A stretch of 64,000 bases of DNA from the NCBI RefSeq assembly GCF_003050935.1, contig NZ_QAOX01000001.1:124001-188000 (forward strand), written 5' to 3'. The stretch comes from Luteibacter sp. OK325. GTDB taxonomy: Bacteria; Pseudomonadota; Gammaproteobacteria; Xanthomonadales; Rhodanobacteraceae. The notes beneath the pieces were generated by a model. That model made no database searches, had not been told where the DNA came from, and was given only the letters and a program-made list of their open reading frames with translations. A program made the position numbers and the translations under genes. Below are positions 20,769-30,374 of this stretch, one piece after another (position 1 is the first letter of the stretch; each line of letters starts with the position of its first letter).

Positions 20769-21988
20769 GCCATGCTCCCGAGCGGCGCGGAGGCATCCGG
20801 CACGGCGTTGGCGGGCAGGCGCACCGCCGTCTGGCGTGCATCTTCGGCGCGATTGATCTCGAACGTGGCGCGCAGGAGCACGCCGACCATGGCGCAGGTC
20901 ATCAGCACGGACGAACCGCCCGAGCTGATCAGCGGCAGCGTGAGACCCTTGGTCGGCAACACACCCAGGTTCACGCCGATCGAGACCATGGCCTGGAAGC
21001 CCATCATCAGCGAGATACCGTAGGCGACATAGCCTGAGAAGCGGTGGCCGAGCTCGACGCCCTTCAGGCCGAGGTAAAGCCCGCGGCCGATCAGCACGAC
21101 GTAGAGGAAGATGACCAGGACGATGCCTGCCAGGCCAAGCTCTTCGGCAAGCACCGCCAGGATGAAGTCGGTGTGCGCTTCGGGCAGATAGAACAATTTC
21201 TGCACGCTCGAACCCAGGCCCACGCCGGTCCACTCGCCTCGACCCACGGCGATCAGCGCCTGGCTCAGCTGGAAGCCGTCGTTGTAGGGATCCTTGAATG
21301 GATCGAGGAACGAGGTAAGGCGCTTGATGCGGTAGTCCTCCGCGGTCGCCGCGTAGATCAGCGCGGGAACCAGCGGCGTCGCCAGCAGGAGCAGGTTGCG
21401 CATGCGCGCGCCGGCCAGCCAGACCATCCCCACCGTCGTGGCAACGACCAGGGCGGCGGAGCCGAAGTCGGGCTGGGCGAGCAGCAGAAGCACGATGAGA
21501 CCCGCCACGCCGACCGGCTTGACCACGCCGAACAGCTCGTACTCCACGCCTTCGCGATGGCGGACCAGGTAGCTGGCGAGGTAAACGACGAGGATGAGCT
21601 TGACCGCTTCGACGGGCTGGAAGCTCGTCACCAGCAGGTTCACCCAGCGGCGCGCACCGTTGATGCGCATGCCGAACACAGGCAGGAACACCATGAGCAA
21701 CATGATGATGCCCAGCAGCAGGAGCAGGAAGCTGTGCTTCTCGAGCGTCTTCAGCTCGGTGCGCATGGCCGCGGCGGCGAAGCAGCCACCGAGGAACAGG
21801 AACACGAGGTGGCGCTTCAGATAATAGAAAGCACCCTGGTGCGAACCGTCGGCAACGGCGATCGAACTGGAGGTGACCATCACCACGCCCAATGCGGCGA
21901 GCGCGAGCGCGGCCAGGAGCAACGGGAGGTCGAAGCTCCCCCGCGGGCCCTGTCGGCGTTGCGCCTGTTTTGTGCCGAAGCCAAACAT
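20765..21988 (-). CDS. ftsW: Peptidoglycan glycosyltransferase FtsW (SEDS family)
   Basis: Septal SEDS polymerase that works with FtsI. The ATG at 21988 gives 407 residues with about ten hydrophobic segments after a short basic cytoplasmic start (FGTKQAQRRQGPRG). SEDS motifs visible are RINGARRWVN, LAQPDFGSA, AVLAEELGLAG and the C-terminal LPLISSGGSSVL. It begins 5 bp after the mraY stop; in E. coli murD sits at exactly this junction but is absent here. The stop overlaps murG. Confidence 0.96.
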   Translation of the reverse strand: MFGFGTKQAQRRQGPRGSFDLPLLLAALALAALGVVMVTSSSIAVADGSHQGAFYYLKRHLVFLFLGGCFAAAAMRTELKTLEKHSFLLLLLGIIMLLMVFLPVFGMRINGARRWVNLLVTSFQPVEAVKLILVVYLASYLVRHREGVEYELFGVVKPVGVAGLIVLLLLAQPDFGSAALVVATTVGMVWLAGARMRNLLLLATPLVPALIYAATAEDYRIKRLTSFLDPFKDPYNDGFQLSQALIAVGRGEWTGVGLGSSVQKLFYLPEAHTDFILAVLAEELGLAGIVLVIFLYVVLIGRGLYLGLKGVELGHRFSGYVAYGISLMMGFQAMVSIGVNLGVLPTKGLTLPLISSGGSSVLMTCAMVGVLLRATFEINRAEDARQTAVRLPANAVPDASAPLGSMA

Positions 21989-21993
21989 GATTC

Positions 21994-23076
21994 TCAGCGC
22001 ACCTTCAACGTGGCCAGACCGATAAGCACCAGCACGACGCTGATGATCCAGAAGCGGACGATGACGCGGGGTTCCGGCCAGCCCTTGAGTTCGAAGTGGT
22101 GGTGAATCGGCGCCATGCGGAAGATGCGCTTGCCACGCAGCTTGAAGCTGGCGACCTGCAGCATCACCGACGCGGTTTCCATCACGAACACGCCGCCCAT
22201 CACCAGCAACACGATTTCCTGCCGCACGATCAGCGCGACGCAACCAAGGGCGGCGCCGATGGCCAGTGCGCCGACGTCACCCATGAAGACCTGGGCCGGA
22301 TAGGTGTTGAACCAAAGGAAGCCGAGGCCCGCACCGGACAACGCGCTGCAGAAGATCGCCAGCTCGCCGGCGCCCGGGATAGCCGGAATGCCGAGGTACT
22401 CGGAGAACAGCTTGTTGCCGGCGAGGTAGGCGAAGATACCCAGCGCACCGGATACCAGCACGCTCGGCATGATCGCCAGGCCGTCGAGACCGTCGGTCAG
22501 GTTCACCGCGTTGGAGAAGCCGACGATGATGAAGTACCCGATCACCACGAAGAACAGGCCGAGTGGCACCGCCACCTGCTTGAACAGCGGCACGTACAGC
22601 GCGATTTCCGCCGGCGCCTGATGCGTCTTGTAAAGGAACACGGCCGCGGCCAGGCCGAACACCGACTGCCAGAAATACTTCCAGCGGCTGGCCAGGCCAC
22701 GACTGTCCTTGAGTACCAGCTTGCGGTAGTCGTCGTAGAAACCGATGACGCCGAAGGCGAGCGTGACCAACAGCACCACCCAGATGTAGCGGTTGCCGAG
22801 ATCGGCCCAGAGCAGCGTGGCGATGCCGATGGCGAACAGGATCAGCGTGCCGCCCATGGTCGGCGTACCGGCCTTGGAAAGATGCGTCTGCGGACCATCG
22901 CTGCGCACCACCTGCCCGGCTTTCAGCGCAGCCAGCTTGCGGATCAGCGCCGGGCCGAGCAGGAGCGACACGGCCAGCGCGGTGAGCGCCGCCATGATCG
23001 CGCGGAAGGTGATGTACTGGAAAAGATGCAGCGACGTGAAGTGCCGAGCCATCCATTCCGCCAGTTCAAGCAGCAT
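21994..23076 (-). CDS. mraY: Phospho-N-acetylmuramoyl-pentapeptide-transferase MraY
   Basis: Integral membrane enzyme that forms lipid I from UDP-MurNAc-pentapeptide and undecaprenyl phosphate. The ATG at 23076 gives 360 residues, the usual proteobacterial length; an upstream ATG at 23094 is in frame but deeper inside murF. Conserved catalytic segments are [19 protein letters not shown] (the DDxxK motif), [10 protein letters not shown] and [16 protein letters not shown]. The start overlaps the end of murF by 11 bp. Confidence 0.96.
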   Translation of the reverse strand: MLLELAEWMARHFTSLHLFQYITFRAIMAALTALAVSLLLGPALIRKLAALKAGQVVRSDGPQTHLSKAGTPTMGGTLILFAIGIATLLWADLGNRYIWVVLLVTLAFGVIGFYDDYRKLVLKDSRGLASRWKYFWQSVFGLAAAVFLYKTHQAPAEIALYVPLFKQVAVPLGLFFVVIGYFIIVGFSNAVNLTDGLDGLAIMPSVLVSGALGIFAYLAGNKLFSEYLGIPAIPGAGELAIFCSALSGAGLGFLWFNTYPAQVFMGDVGALAIGAALGCVALIVRQEIVLLVMGGVFVMETASVMLQVASFKLRGKRIFRMAPIHHHFELKGWPEPRVIVRFWIISVVLVLIGLATLKVR

Positions 23077-24430
23077 CGGATGCTCCTTCAGCATGTTTCT
23101 TCATTGCCGCCACGACCCGGTCCATGCCGGAGGAACGTGACCCCTTCACGAGGCAGGTCACGCCCTCGTGGATCTGCGTGCAGGCCGCCTCGATCAGCGC
23201 CTCCTGTGTAGCGAAATGCTGCGCACCCGGGCCGAAGGCCTCGACCGCGGCGACCGTTTTCGTGCCGGTCGCGAGCAGCCGTTCGATACCGCGGTCATGG
23301 GCGAGCTTGCCGATGCCGGCATGCAGCTTGATCGCCTCCGGACCGAGTTCGGCCATGTCGCCGAGGATCAGCCAGCGTTCGCCACGAGCAAGCGACAAGG
23401 TGTCGATCGCGGCGGCAGCGGAACCCGGGTTGGCGTTGTAGCTGTCGTCGATCAGGACCCAGTTGCCCGGCATCACTTCCAGGTTGAGGCGGCCGGCGAC
23501 ACGCGGCACCTGCTCGAGACCTTCGACGATGACCTCGACGGGCACATCGAGCGCGGTCGCGATGGCGGCGGCGGCAAGCGCGTTCGCGACATTGTGACGA
23601 CCGGCCATCGGCAGGTGCACGTCGCCGTCGCCATGCGGCGTCGACAGGACGAAGTGCGTGCCGTCGATGCGTTCCTCGATGATGTCCGCACCGATGTCGG
23701 CGCGGTGCTCGAGGCCATAGCGGAGAATGGTGCGCGTCCCGGCGAGGTTGGCGAAGAAGCCAGCGAAGCGCGTGTCGTCGGCGTTGATCACCGCGACGCC
23801 ATCGACGGGCAGCGACTGGTAGAGCGCGCCCTTGGTTTCGGCGACGCCTTCGATCGTGCCCATGCGCTCAAGATGCGCGGGCGCGATGGAGTTGACGAGG
23901 CCGATATCGGGCCGCGCGATGGCAGCCAGGTAGTCGATGTCGCCCGGCTTGCCCGCGCCCATCTCGAGCACGAGGTATTGCGTATCCGCCGGCATGGCCA
24001 GCAGGGTCAGCGGCATCCCGATCTCATTGTTGAGGTTGCCGGCGTTGACGTGCGTGCGGCCGTGACGGGACAGGATGGACGCGGTCAACGTCTTCACCGT
24101 GGTCTTGCCGTTGGAGCCGGTGATACCAACCACGCGCACGCTGGTCTGGGCGCGTACGGCACTGGCCAGATCCCCCAGCGCGATCTGCGTGTCGTCGACG
24201 ATCACCTGGGGAATCGCCACGTCGACCGGGCGCGTGACCAGCGCGGCGACGGCGCCGCGCTCGGCGGCTGCGGCAACAAAGTCATGGGCGTCCACGCGCT
24301 CGCCCGGAAGGGCGACGAACAGGTCGCCAGCCTTCAGCGTGCGCGTGTCGATGGAAAAGCCGGTGACCTCGGCATCGGCGCCTTGCAGGCGGCCGCGGGA
24401 CCAGAGGGCGACGGCGGACAGGCGCATCAT
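23066..24430 (-). CDS. murF: UDP-MurNAc-tripeptide--D-alanyl-D-alanine ligase MurF
   Basis: Adds D-Ala-D-Ala to complete the cytoplasmic pentapeptide precursor. Three Mur-ligase domains are visible: an N-terminal UDP-binding domain with [17 protein letters not shown], a central ATPase with P-loop [14 protein letters not shown], and a C-terminal domain with [16 protein letters not shown], diagnostic for MurF. The 454-residue length is normal. The ATG at 24430 overlaps the murE stop by 4 bp. Confidence 0.97.
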   Translation of the reverse strand: MMRLSAVALWSRGRLQGADAEVTGFSIDTRTLKAGDLFVALPGERVDAHDFVAAAAERGAVAALVTRPVDVAIPQVIVDDTQIALGDLASAVRAQTSVRVVGITGSNGKTTVKTLTASILSRHGRTHVNAGNLNNEIGMPLTLLAMPADTQYLVLEMGAGKPGDIDYLAAIARPDIGLVNSIAPAHLERMGTIEGVAETKGALYQSLPVDGVAVINADDTRFAGFFANLAGTRTILRYGLEHRADIGADIIEERIDGTHFVLSTPHGDGDVHLPMAGRHNVANALAAAAIATALDVPVEVIVEGLEQVPRVAGRLNLEVMPGNWVLIDDSYNANPGSAAAAIDTLSLARGERWLILGDMAELGPEAIKLHAGIGKLAHDRGIERLLATGTKTVAAVEAFGPGAQHFATQEALIEAACTQIHEGVTCLVKGSRSSGMDRVVAAMKKHAEGASDAA

Positions 24431-25923
24431 GCGCGGGCTCCTTTACTGCTGCTCTTGGCCATCGCCTCACGGGCAACGGCGAGGTCATCGAAGGGCAACT
24501 TGCCCTGCGGACCTTCCTGATAGGTTTCGTGACCCTTGCCCGCGATGAGCACGACGTCGTCGGCTTTCGCATCGGCCAGCGCCAGGGCGATGGCTTGCGC
24601 GCGATCGCGCTCGACCCGGATGGTGTCGCGGTGGGCAAAGCCTTCCATGATCTGCGCGACGATCGTGTCGCCGTCTTCCGAGCGCGGGTTGTCGTCGGTG
24701 ACGATGACCGCGTCGGCGAGACGCTCGGCGATCGCGGCCATGATGGGGCGCTTGCCCTGGTCACGGTCGCCACCGGCGCCGAACACGCAGATCAGCCTGC
24801 CCTTGGTGTGCGAACGCAGCGCCAGCAACGCTTGCTTGAGCGCGTCCGGCGTATGCGAGTAATCGACGACGACCAGCGGCTTGCGGCCGTCGCCGCCCAG
24901 ACGGCTCATGCGGCCGTTGACCGGTTCCAGGGCTTCCAGCGCCGCATGGATTCGGTCGAATGGCTCGCCCAGCGCACCCAGTACGGCTGCGACGGCGAGC
25001 AAATTGGCGACGTTGAAGCGGCCCAGCAGCGCGCTACGCACGGTGCGCATGCCCCAGGGCGTATTGAGGTTGAACGAGAGACCCTTGGCCGACGTCACGA
25101 TGATGTCGGCGCGGACTTCGGCGTCCTTATCCGTGCTCTCGCCCGCCATCGTCGTGCGCAGCTTCGCGATGCCTTCGCCCAGACCCTTGGCCAGCTTGAT
25201 GCCGAATGGGTCGTCGATGTTGATCACTGCGGCGCGCAGGCCTTCGAAGGCGAACAGCTTCGCCTTGGCGGCGCCATAGGCTTCCATCGTGCCGTGGTAG
25301 TCGAGGTGGTCGCGGGTCAGGTTGGTAAACACGGCGACATCGAATGCCAGCGCGTTAACGCGCCCCTGTTCCAGCGCGTGCGAAGAGACCTCCATCGCGA
25401 CGTGCGAGGCACCGGCGTCACGGAAATCGGCCATCAGGGCCTGCATGCTGATCGCATCCGGCGTGGTCCGTTCGCCTTCGACGACGGCGCCGTGCATGCC
25501 CGCGCCAAGCGTGCCGACCGTGGCCGGCTTGCGACCGAGGAAGGCCAGTGCCTGCGCGATCAGCTGCACGGTGGAGGTCTTGCCGTTTGTGCCGGTGACG
25601 CCGATGAGATCGACCGACTGCGATGGCTCGCCGAAGAAGCGGGCGGCGATCGCGCCGGTCTTGTCACGCAGCTTGTCGACGACAACCACCGGCACGCCAG
25701 CATCGGCTTCGGTGAACGGCGGCTCGGCGAGGATCACGCTGGCACCCTGCGCCACGGCGTTCGCCGCGAAGTCGATGCCATGCCCCTTGCCGCCGCGCAA
25801 TGCGACGAAGGCGTTGCCGTCGGCGATCTCGCGAGAATCCAGCGAAAGCCCCGAAACGACGATGTCACCGGCACCCGAGGCGTCGGCGAAGCCATGAAGA
25901 AGTTCGGCGAGCGGCATGGTCAC
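24427..25923 (-). CDS. murE: UDP-MurNAc-L-Ala-Glu--meso-diaminopimelate ligase MurE
   Basis: Adds the third amino acid of the stem peptide. The P-loop GVTGTNGKTSTVQLI, the DFRDAGASHVAMEVSSHAL segment, and the VTDDNPRSED motif, whose DNPR marks meso-DAP-specific enzymes, predict meso-DAP as substrate. The GTG at 25923 forms a GTGA overlap with the ftsI stop; an ATG two codons in is the alternative. It has 498 residues. If the MurD step follows the Xanthomonas-type route (murD is missing from this cluster), the substrate is still the D-Glu dipeptide. Confidence 0.96.
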   Translation of the reverse strand: MTMPLAELLHGFADASGAGDIVVSGLSLDSREIADGNAFVALRGGKGHGIDFAANAVAQGASVILAEPPFTEADAGVPVVVVDKLRDKTGAIAARFFGEPSQSVDLIGVTGTNGKTSTVQLIAQALAFLGRKPATVGTLGAGMHGAVVEGERTTPDAISMQALMADFRDAGASHVAMEVSSHALEQGRVNALAFDVAVFTNLTRDHLDYHGTMEAYGAAKAKLFAFEGLRAAVINIDDPFGIKLAKGLGEGIAKLRTTMAGESTDKDAEVRADIIVTSAKGLSFNLNTPWGMRTVRSALLGRFNVANLLAVAAVLGALGEPFDRIHAALEALEPVNGRMSRLGGDGRKPLVVVDYSHTPDALKQALLALRSHTKGRLICVFGAGGDRDQGKRPIMAAIAERLADAVIVTDDNPRSEDGDTIVAQIMEGFAHRDTIRVERDRAQAIALALADAKADDVVLIAGKGHETYQEGPQGKLPFDDLAVAREAMAKSSSKGARA

Positions 25924-27728
25924 GGGACCACCTCTTCCGCCGCGCTGTCGTCCGCCTGCGGCGGCGGTGCGTTGGAGCCGCCGATCAGACCACCCACGCT
26001 GGGGCCGCCGACGTACCAGCGGCCAACGTTGTCCGGCGGGATGTCGAGCAGGCGCACGGCACCTTGCATCACCTGGGCGAAGGCCGGACCGGCGACCGAG
26101 CCGCCATAGTAGTGGCCGCCTTGCGGGTCGTTGATCACGACGACGGTGACGATACGCGGCGCCGTGGCCGGGATCATGCCGACGAAGAGCGAGATGTAAT
26201 TCTTCGCGTAGTAACCGCCGACGGAGAATTTATGCGAGGTACCCGTCTTGCCCGCCACGCTGTAGTTGGCCACTGACGCGAAACCAAAGCCGGTGCCGCC
26301 CGGCTGAAGGACGGTCTCAAGCATCCGCACGATCTGATGCGCCACCTCTGAGGTGATGACCTGGTTCGGCGGATTGTCCGCACCCTTGATGAAGCTGGGC
26401 GATCGCAGCGCGCCGCCGTTGGCGATCGCGGCGTAACCGGTGGCCAGCTGCAAAGGCGTCACGCTCAGGTTGTAGCCGTAGGCCATGCGTGACTTTTCGA
26501 TCGGCTTCCAGGTACGGCTGACCGGCAGATAGCCGGCCGCTTCACCCGGGAAGCCGCTGCCCGTGCTGCTGCCGATGCCGAAGGACTTCCACATGGTGTA
26601 GAGGAATTCGGTGTCCAGCGTCATGGCGATTTTCGCGGCACCGACGTTGGACGACTTCGTGATCACGCCGGTCGGGGTGAGCGTGCCCCAGTTGTGCGTA
26701 TCGCGGACCGGGTGCCCACCCATCATCCAGGTACCGGGCGAGGTCTCGATCAACGGCGAGGTGGGGGTGTACTTGCCGCTGGTGAGCGCGGCAGCCATGG
26801 TAAACGCCTTCATCGTCGAACCCGGTTCGACCACGTCGGTGACCGCGCGGTTGCGACGGTCGTTGGGCGTGCTGCCACGCACGGCATTCGGGTTGAAGGT
26901 CGGCAGGTTGGCCATGGCGAGCACTTCACCCGTGTGCACGTCCATGACCACGATGGAGCCGGAGTCGGCCTTGTTCTTCTCGAGGGCGTCCTTCAGCGAG
27001 CTGTATGCCAGGTACTGGATGCGACGGTCGATGGACAGCGTGATGTCGCGCCCCGGCTGCGGCTCACGCACCAGCTCCACGTCTTCGACCGCGTGACCCA
27101 TGCGGTCGCGAATGACGCGCTTCGCACCCGGCTTGCCGGCCAGCCATTCGTCGAAGGCCAGCTCGAGACCTTCCTGACCGTGGTCATCGATATTGGTGAA
27201 GCCAAGGATGTGGCTGTTCACCGCACCTGACGGGTAGTAACGGCGGTACTCGCGCTGGGAGGCAATGCCCGGGATCTTCAGGTCGACGATGGCCTGCGCG
27301 TCCTCGGGACGCAACTGGCGCGCGATGTACATGAATTCCTTGTCGGCGCGGGCGACGATCTTCTGCTTGAGATCGTCGGCGTCGACGTGCAGCGCCTTCG
27401 CCAGCTCGGGAATGCGGTCTTCGTTCTCCAGCACTTCCGGCGGATTGGCCCAGATCGAGGCGACCGGAGTGGACACCGCCAGCGGCTCACCGTTGCGGTC
27501 GAAGATGGTGCCACGCGATACGGCGATAGGCATTTCACGCAGGAAACGGGCATCGCCCTGATCCTGGTAGAACTGCTTGCTCACCACCTGCAGGTAGAAC
27601 GCGCGAACCACGAGGCCCGACGCACAGAGGCTGAGCAGCGCGACGACCACGGTCATGCGCTTGCGCGGGCTTGGGCCCTGGCCGCGGCGGCGGCTCGGCA
27701 CGACCGGCTTGCCGTAACGCGCTTTCAT
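25920..27728 (-). CDS. ftsI: Peptidoglycan D,D-transpeptidase FtsI (PBP3)
   Basis: Class B penicillin-binding protein that cross-links septal peptidoglycan as partner of FtsW. It has a basic cytoplasmic start, one membrane anchor (about residues 26-46, TVVVALLSLCASGLVVRAFY), a pedestal domain, then the transpeptidase domain with all three active-site motifs: STMK within EPGSTMKAF, SSN within KSSNVGAAK, and KTGT within VAGKTGTSHK. The 602-residue length is usual. The start overlaps the ftsL stop by 4 bp. Confidence 0.97.
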   Translation of the reverse strand: MKARYGKPVVPSRRRGQGPSPRKRMTVVVALLSLCASGLVVRAFYLQVVSKQFYQDQGDARFLREMPIAVSRGTIFDRNGEPLAVSTPVASIWANPPEVLENEDRIPELAKALHVDADDLKQKIVARADKEFMYIARQLRPEDAQAIVDLKIPGIASQREYRRYYPSGAVNSHILGFTNIDDHGQEGLELAFDEWLAGKPGAKRVIRDRMGHAVEDVELVREPQPGRDITLSIDRRIQYLAYSSLKDALEKNKADSGSIVVMDVHTGEVLAMANLPTFNPNAVRGSTPNDRRNRAVTDVVEPGSTMKAFTMAAALTSGKYTPTSPLIETSPGTWMMGGHPVRDTHNWGTLTPTGVITKSSNVGAAKIAMTLDTEFLYTMWKSFGIGSSTGSGFPGEAAGYLPVSRTWKPIEKSRMAYGYNLSVTPLQLATGYAAIANGGALRSPSFIKGADNPPNQVITSEVAHQIVRMLETVLQPGGTGFGFASVANYSVAGKTGTSHKFSVGGYYAKNYISLFVGMIPATAPRIVTVVVINDPQGGHYYGGSVAGPAFAQVMQGAVRLLDIPPDNVGRWYVGGPSVGGLIGGSNAPPPQADDSAAEEVVP

Positions 27729-27997
27729 CGACGCACCAGCTGGATGTCCTGCGGCCTCGGCGTGAGCATGCCGAGCTTGGCGCGAGCTTCCGCATCGATG
27801 CGGCTTGGTTCGGCGTACGTGGCCTGCTCCAGCTCGAGACGACCGTACTCGACGCCGATGTCGTCCTTCTGACCCTGCATGCGCGACAGCTCAACGAAGA
27901 GCACGCGGCTTTCGTGGCGCGTCCATACCACCCCGATCGCGCTGGCGAGGACCGCCAGCAGCAGGATCGAGAGGCAGATCGCGCCGAACACTTTCAT
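27725..27997 (-). CDS. ftsL: Cell division protein FtsL
   Basis: Small bitopic protein that forms a coiled coil with FtsB and activates FtsWI. The 90 residues have a short cytoplasmic start, one membrane segment (GAICLSILLLAVLASAIGVVW), then a heptad-patterned periplasmic stretch and the C-terminal LGMLTPRPQDIQLV, typical of proteobacterial FtsL. It is short and divergent as a family, and position between rsmH and ftsI, with 4-bp overlaps on both sides, is strong support. Confidence 0.93.
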   Translation of the reverse strand: MKVFGAICLSILLLAVLASAIGVVWTRHESRVLFVELSRMQGQKDDIGVEYGRLELEQATYAEPSRIDAEARAKLGMLTPRPQDIQLVRR

Positions 27998-28920
27998 GCG
28001 AGTTTCTCCGCGATGCGCAGCACGGCGGAGCGCGAACGTGGGTTCGCTGCCACCTCGGCGTCGGACGGGAAAATCGCCTTGCCCACCGGCTTGAGGCGGG
28101 CCTGTTTCGCTGCCTCCGGCGGCGGCCCGCGGCGGTTGCCCTGCACACGGCCCTCGTGGGAGCGGATGAACTGCTTCACCGTGCGGTCTTCCAGCGAATG
28201 GAAGCTGATCACGGCGAGACGACCGCCCACCTTGAGCAGGTCCAGCGCCGCTTCGAGGCCGCGCTCGACGGATTCGAGTTCGGCGTTCACGCGGATACGC
28301 AGCGCCTGGAAGGTGCGCGTCGCCGGGTTCTTGCCCGGTTCGCGGCGACCAACGCAGCCGGCGACGAGGTCGGCCAGCTCGGCTGTCCGGGTGATCGGTG
28401 CGGTGGCGCGGCGCTCGACGATCACTTTGGCGATGCGTCGGCTGAAGCGCTCTTCGCCGAAGCGCCAGAGCACGTCGGCGATCTCGACCTCGTCGGCTTC
28501 GGCGAGGAAGTCAGCGGCGCTGATGCCACGCGTCGTGTCCATGCGCATGTCGAGCGGCGCGTCAGCCATGAAGCTGAAACCGCGACTGCGATCGTCGAGC
28601 TGGGGGGAAGACACGCCGAGGTCGAGCAGGATGCCGTCGAGTCCGCCTTCGAGCGCGGTCCATTCGCCCATGGTGGCGAAGTTCTCGTGGCGCAGGGCGA
28701 CACGCGGATCGGTGGCGAGATCGGCTTCAGCCACGGCGATCGCCGTGGGGTCGCGGTCCATCAGGAACAGGCGGCCATCGGCGGACAGGCGATCGAGGAT
28801 CACCCGGGCGTGACCGCCACGGCCGAAGGTCCCATCCAGATAGCGCCCGTTCTCGCGCAAGGCGAGGCCCTCCACCGCTTCGTCGAGCATCACAGGGATG
28901 TGCACATCGCGCCCCGCCAT
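27994..28920 (-). CDS. rsmH: 16S rRNA (cytosine1402-N4)-methyltransferase RsmH (MraW)
   Basis: Methylates N4 of C1402 in 16S rRNA; RsmI, encoded at 30375, methylates the ribose of the same nucleotide. The ATG at 28920 gives 308 residues starting AGRDVHIPVMLDEAVEGL, the family N terminus; TTG/GTG codons up to 28947 are in frame but add non-conserved residues. SAM-site motifs are YLDGTFGRGGHARVIL, GILLDLGVSSPQLDD and VISFHSLEDR. It is 44 bp after mraZ. Confidence 0.96.
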   Translation of the reverse strand: MAGRDVHIPVMLDEAVEGLALRENGRYLDGTFGRGGHARVILDRLSADGRLFLMDRDPTAIAVAEADLATDPRVALRHENFATMGEWTALEGGLDGILLDLGVSSPQLDDRSRGFSFMADAPLDMRMDTTRGISAADFLAEADEVEIADVLWRFGEERFSRRIAKVIVERRATAPITRTAELADLVAGCVGRREPGKNPATRTFQALRIRVNAELESVERGLEAALDLLKVGGRLAVISFHSLEDRTVKQFIRSHEGRVQGNRRGPPPEAAKQARLKPVGKAIFPSDAEVAANPRSRSAVLRIAEKLA

Positions 28921-28964
28921 TGCCACATCCCGCTCCCGTTCCACCAAGACCTCGAATTAGTTCG

Positions 28965-29411
28965 TCACAACCGCAGTTCCGCCATGTCGTCGCTGATCTC
29001 GTCCTCGCCGATCGTTTGCCGGATCTTGGCGAGGTGGGCTTGTTCGCTCCAAAGCTCGAACTTGTTGCCCATGCCGAGGAGGACGGCCTTTTTTTCTATT
29101 CCAGCCGCCGAGCGTTGGCTCGATGGAAGGAGGATGCGGGCCGCTCCGTCAGGCTCGACGATGGCCGCGGCACCCACCAGCTTCATCTGCAAAGCCCGAT
29201 GTACGGCCTTGACGCTGGGCAGCGCATTGACCTGGTCACGGACCTGCTCCCATTCCGCGTACGGAAAGATCCACAGGCAACCCGTGTCGAAGGGGTTGTA
29301 GGTAACGACCAGACGATTCGCACAGGCGTCGGCAACCAGATCCCGATACGACGTCGGGATCGTCAGACGACCTTTGTCGTCGACCGTGATGGCTGTCTCA
29401 CCTTGAAACAT
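28965..29411 (-). CDS. mraZ: Transcriptional regulator / dcw repressor MraZ
   Basis: DNA-binding protein of the SpoVT/AbrB-like double-barrel fold that represses the dcw operon in E. coli. The ATG at 29411 gives 148 residues beginning [19 protein letters not shown]. The first DxxGR motif is intact; the second half has the weaker [11 protein letters not shown]. The frame continues upstream to 29486, but that part overlaps the promoter and the MraZ-box array, so the shorter start is preferred. It is the first gene of the operon and probably autoregulates through the boxes at 29425-29458. Confidence 0.95.
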   Translation of the reverse strand: MFQGETAITVDDKGRLTIPTSYRDLVADACANRLVVTYNPFDTGCLWIFPYAEWEQVRDQVNALPSVKAVHRALQMKLVGAAAIVEPDGAARILLPSSQRSAAGIEKKAVLLGMGNKFELWSEQAHLAKIRQTIGEDEISDDMAELRL

Positions 29412-29424
29412 CTTTGTTGGCCGC

Positions 29425-29458
29425 CCCACCAAATCCCACGATTTCACACTGGGGCCCA
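29425..29458 (-). promoter_or_regulatory. mraZ: Four-box MraZ operator
   Basis: On the - strand TGGG boxes occur at 29458-29455, 29438-29435 and 29428-29425, and a degenerate TGTG at 29448-29445: a strict 10-bp period over four positions. E. coli MraZ binds TGGGN repeats with the same spacing in the mraZ leader. The array starts inside the -10 hexamer and ends 14 bp before the mraZ start codon, so binding would block initiation or early elongation. Confidence 0.75.
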
Positions 29459-29486
29459 CGATAGTCTCGGGTCCTGAGACTGTCAA
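29458..29486 (-). promoter_or_regulatory. Pmra, sigma-70 promoter of the dcw operon
   Basis: TTGACA (29481-29486), 17-bp spacer, TATCGT (29458-29463) on the - strand. The spacer contains the dyad AGTCTC-aggaccc-GAGACT, which overlaps the first base of the -10. The expected start near 29451 gives a leader of about 40 nt. Confidence 0.8.
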
Positions 29487-29674
29487 GGAAATTTTTCTTG
29501 TGAATCAAGGAGAAAGCTCACGTTCATCACCAATTCCAGCCGTTTCTGAGGAAGGCACGGAAGGTGGTTGAATCGTTGAGGTTTTTTAGGTTCGACGTCG
29601 CCGTTTCAGGGGCCCCGTAAATGCGAATTCGAATGTGTGACTGAACTCACGTTCATGCGACGACGAACAACCAT

Positions 29675-29754
29675 GTAGGAGCCGATTCATCGGCGATCCC
29701 GCGGCAGCGGGCCAGGGTGAGGCGAGCACCCATCGCCGATGAATCGGCTCCCAC
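29675..29754. repeat. REP/BIME palindrome (ATTCAT variant) between mraZ and rnpB
   Basis: GTAGGAGCCGATTCATCGGC head and GCCGATGAATCGGCTCCCAC tail surround a GC-rich centre identical in part to the 7427 copy (atcccgcggcagcgggcc). The preceding AT-richer stretch 29487-29674 holds the upstream side of Pmra and a direct repeat of CTCACGTTCAT (about 29517 and 29647); I see no gene there. Confidence 0.85.
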
Positions 29755-29760
29755 ATGACC

Positions 29761-29799
29761 TGACAAACAAAGCGGCGCCGTCGTTGTCGACGGCGCCGC
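29761..29799 (-). terminator. Rho-independent terminator of rnpB
   Basis: A perfect 12-bp stem GCGGCGCCGTCG/CGACGGCGCCGC with a 4-nt loop (29772-29799), followed on the - strand by TTTGTTTGT. It lies about 16 nt beyond the rnpB 3' end. Confidence 0.85.
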
Positions 29800-29814
29800 G
29801 ATGCCTTGAAGAAA

Positions 29815-30179
<365 letters not shown>

Positions 30180-30185
30180 CCGCCA

Positions 30186-30191
30186 ATGATA
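30186..30191 (-). promoter_or_regulatory. -10 element of the rnpB promoter
   Basis: TATCAT on the - strand ends 7 bp before the mapped-by-homology RNA 5' end. The -35 position (30209-30214) falls inside a REP half-unit and reads GCCGCT, so there is no recognisable -35. Confidence 0.5.
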
Positions 30192-30194
30192 CAT

Positions 30195-30343
30195 GTGGGA
30201 GCCGCTTCAGCGGCGAAAAAGGACACGTAGGAGCCGATTCATCGGCGAATGGCAAATAAACCCGCTGCGCGGCAGCGCTCCTTCCACATTCCTGGCCCCA
30301 TTCCCCATCGAAGGAAGAGCATCGCCGATGAATCGGCTCCTAC
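30195..30343. repeat. Composite REP cluster between rnpB and rsmI
   Basis: A single CTTCAG-type head GTGGGAGCCGCTTCAGCGGC (30195-30216) is followed by a complete ATTCAT-type BIME (GTAGGAGCCGATTCATCGGC at 30228 to GCCGATGAATCGGCTCCTAC ending 30343). Both families are therefore adjacent in one gap between two divergent transcripts. Confidence 0.85.
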
Positions 30344-30374
30344 AATGCCCGGTCTCACCCACCGGATTACCCTG

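Noticed and set aside
21989-22243. Extended N terminus of FtsW (start at 22243)
   Set aside because: The extension is an out-of-frame reading of mraY; the conserved FtsW start with basic residues is at 21988. The same reasoning removed the extensions of murG, radical SAM B, glycosyltransferase A and the HDO-like protein.
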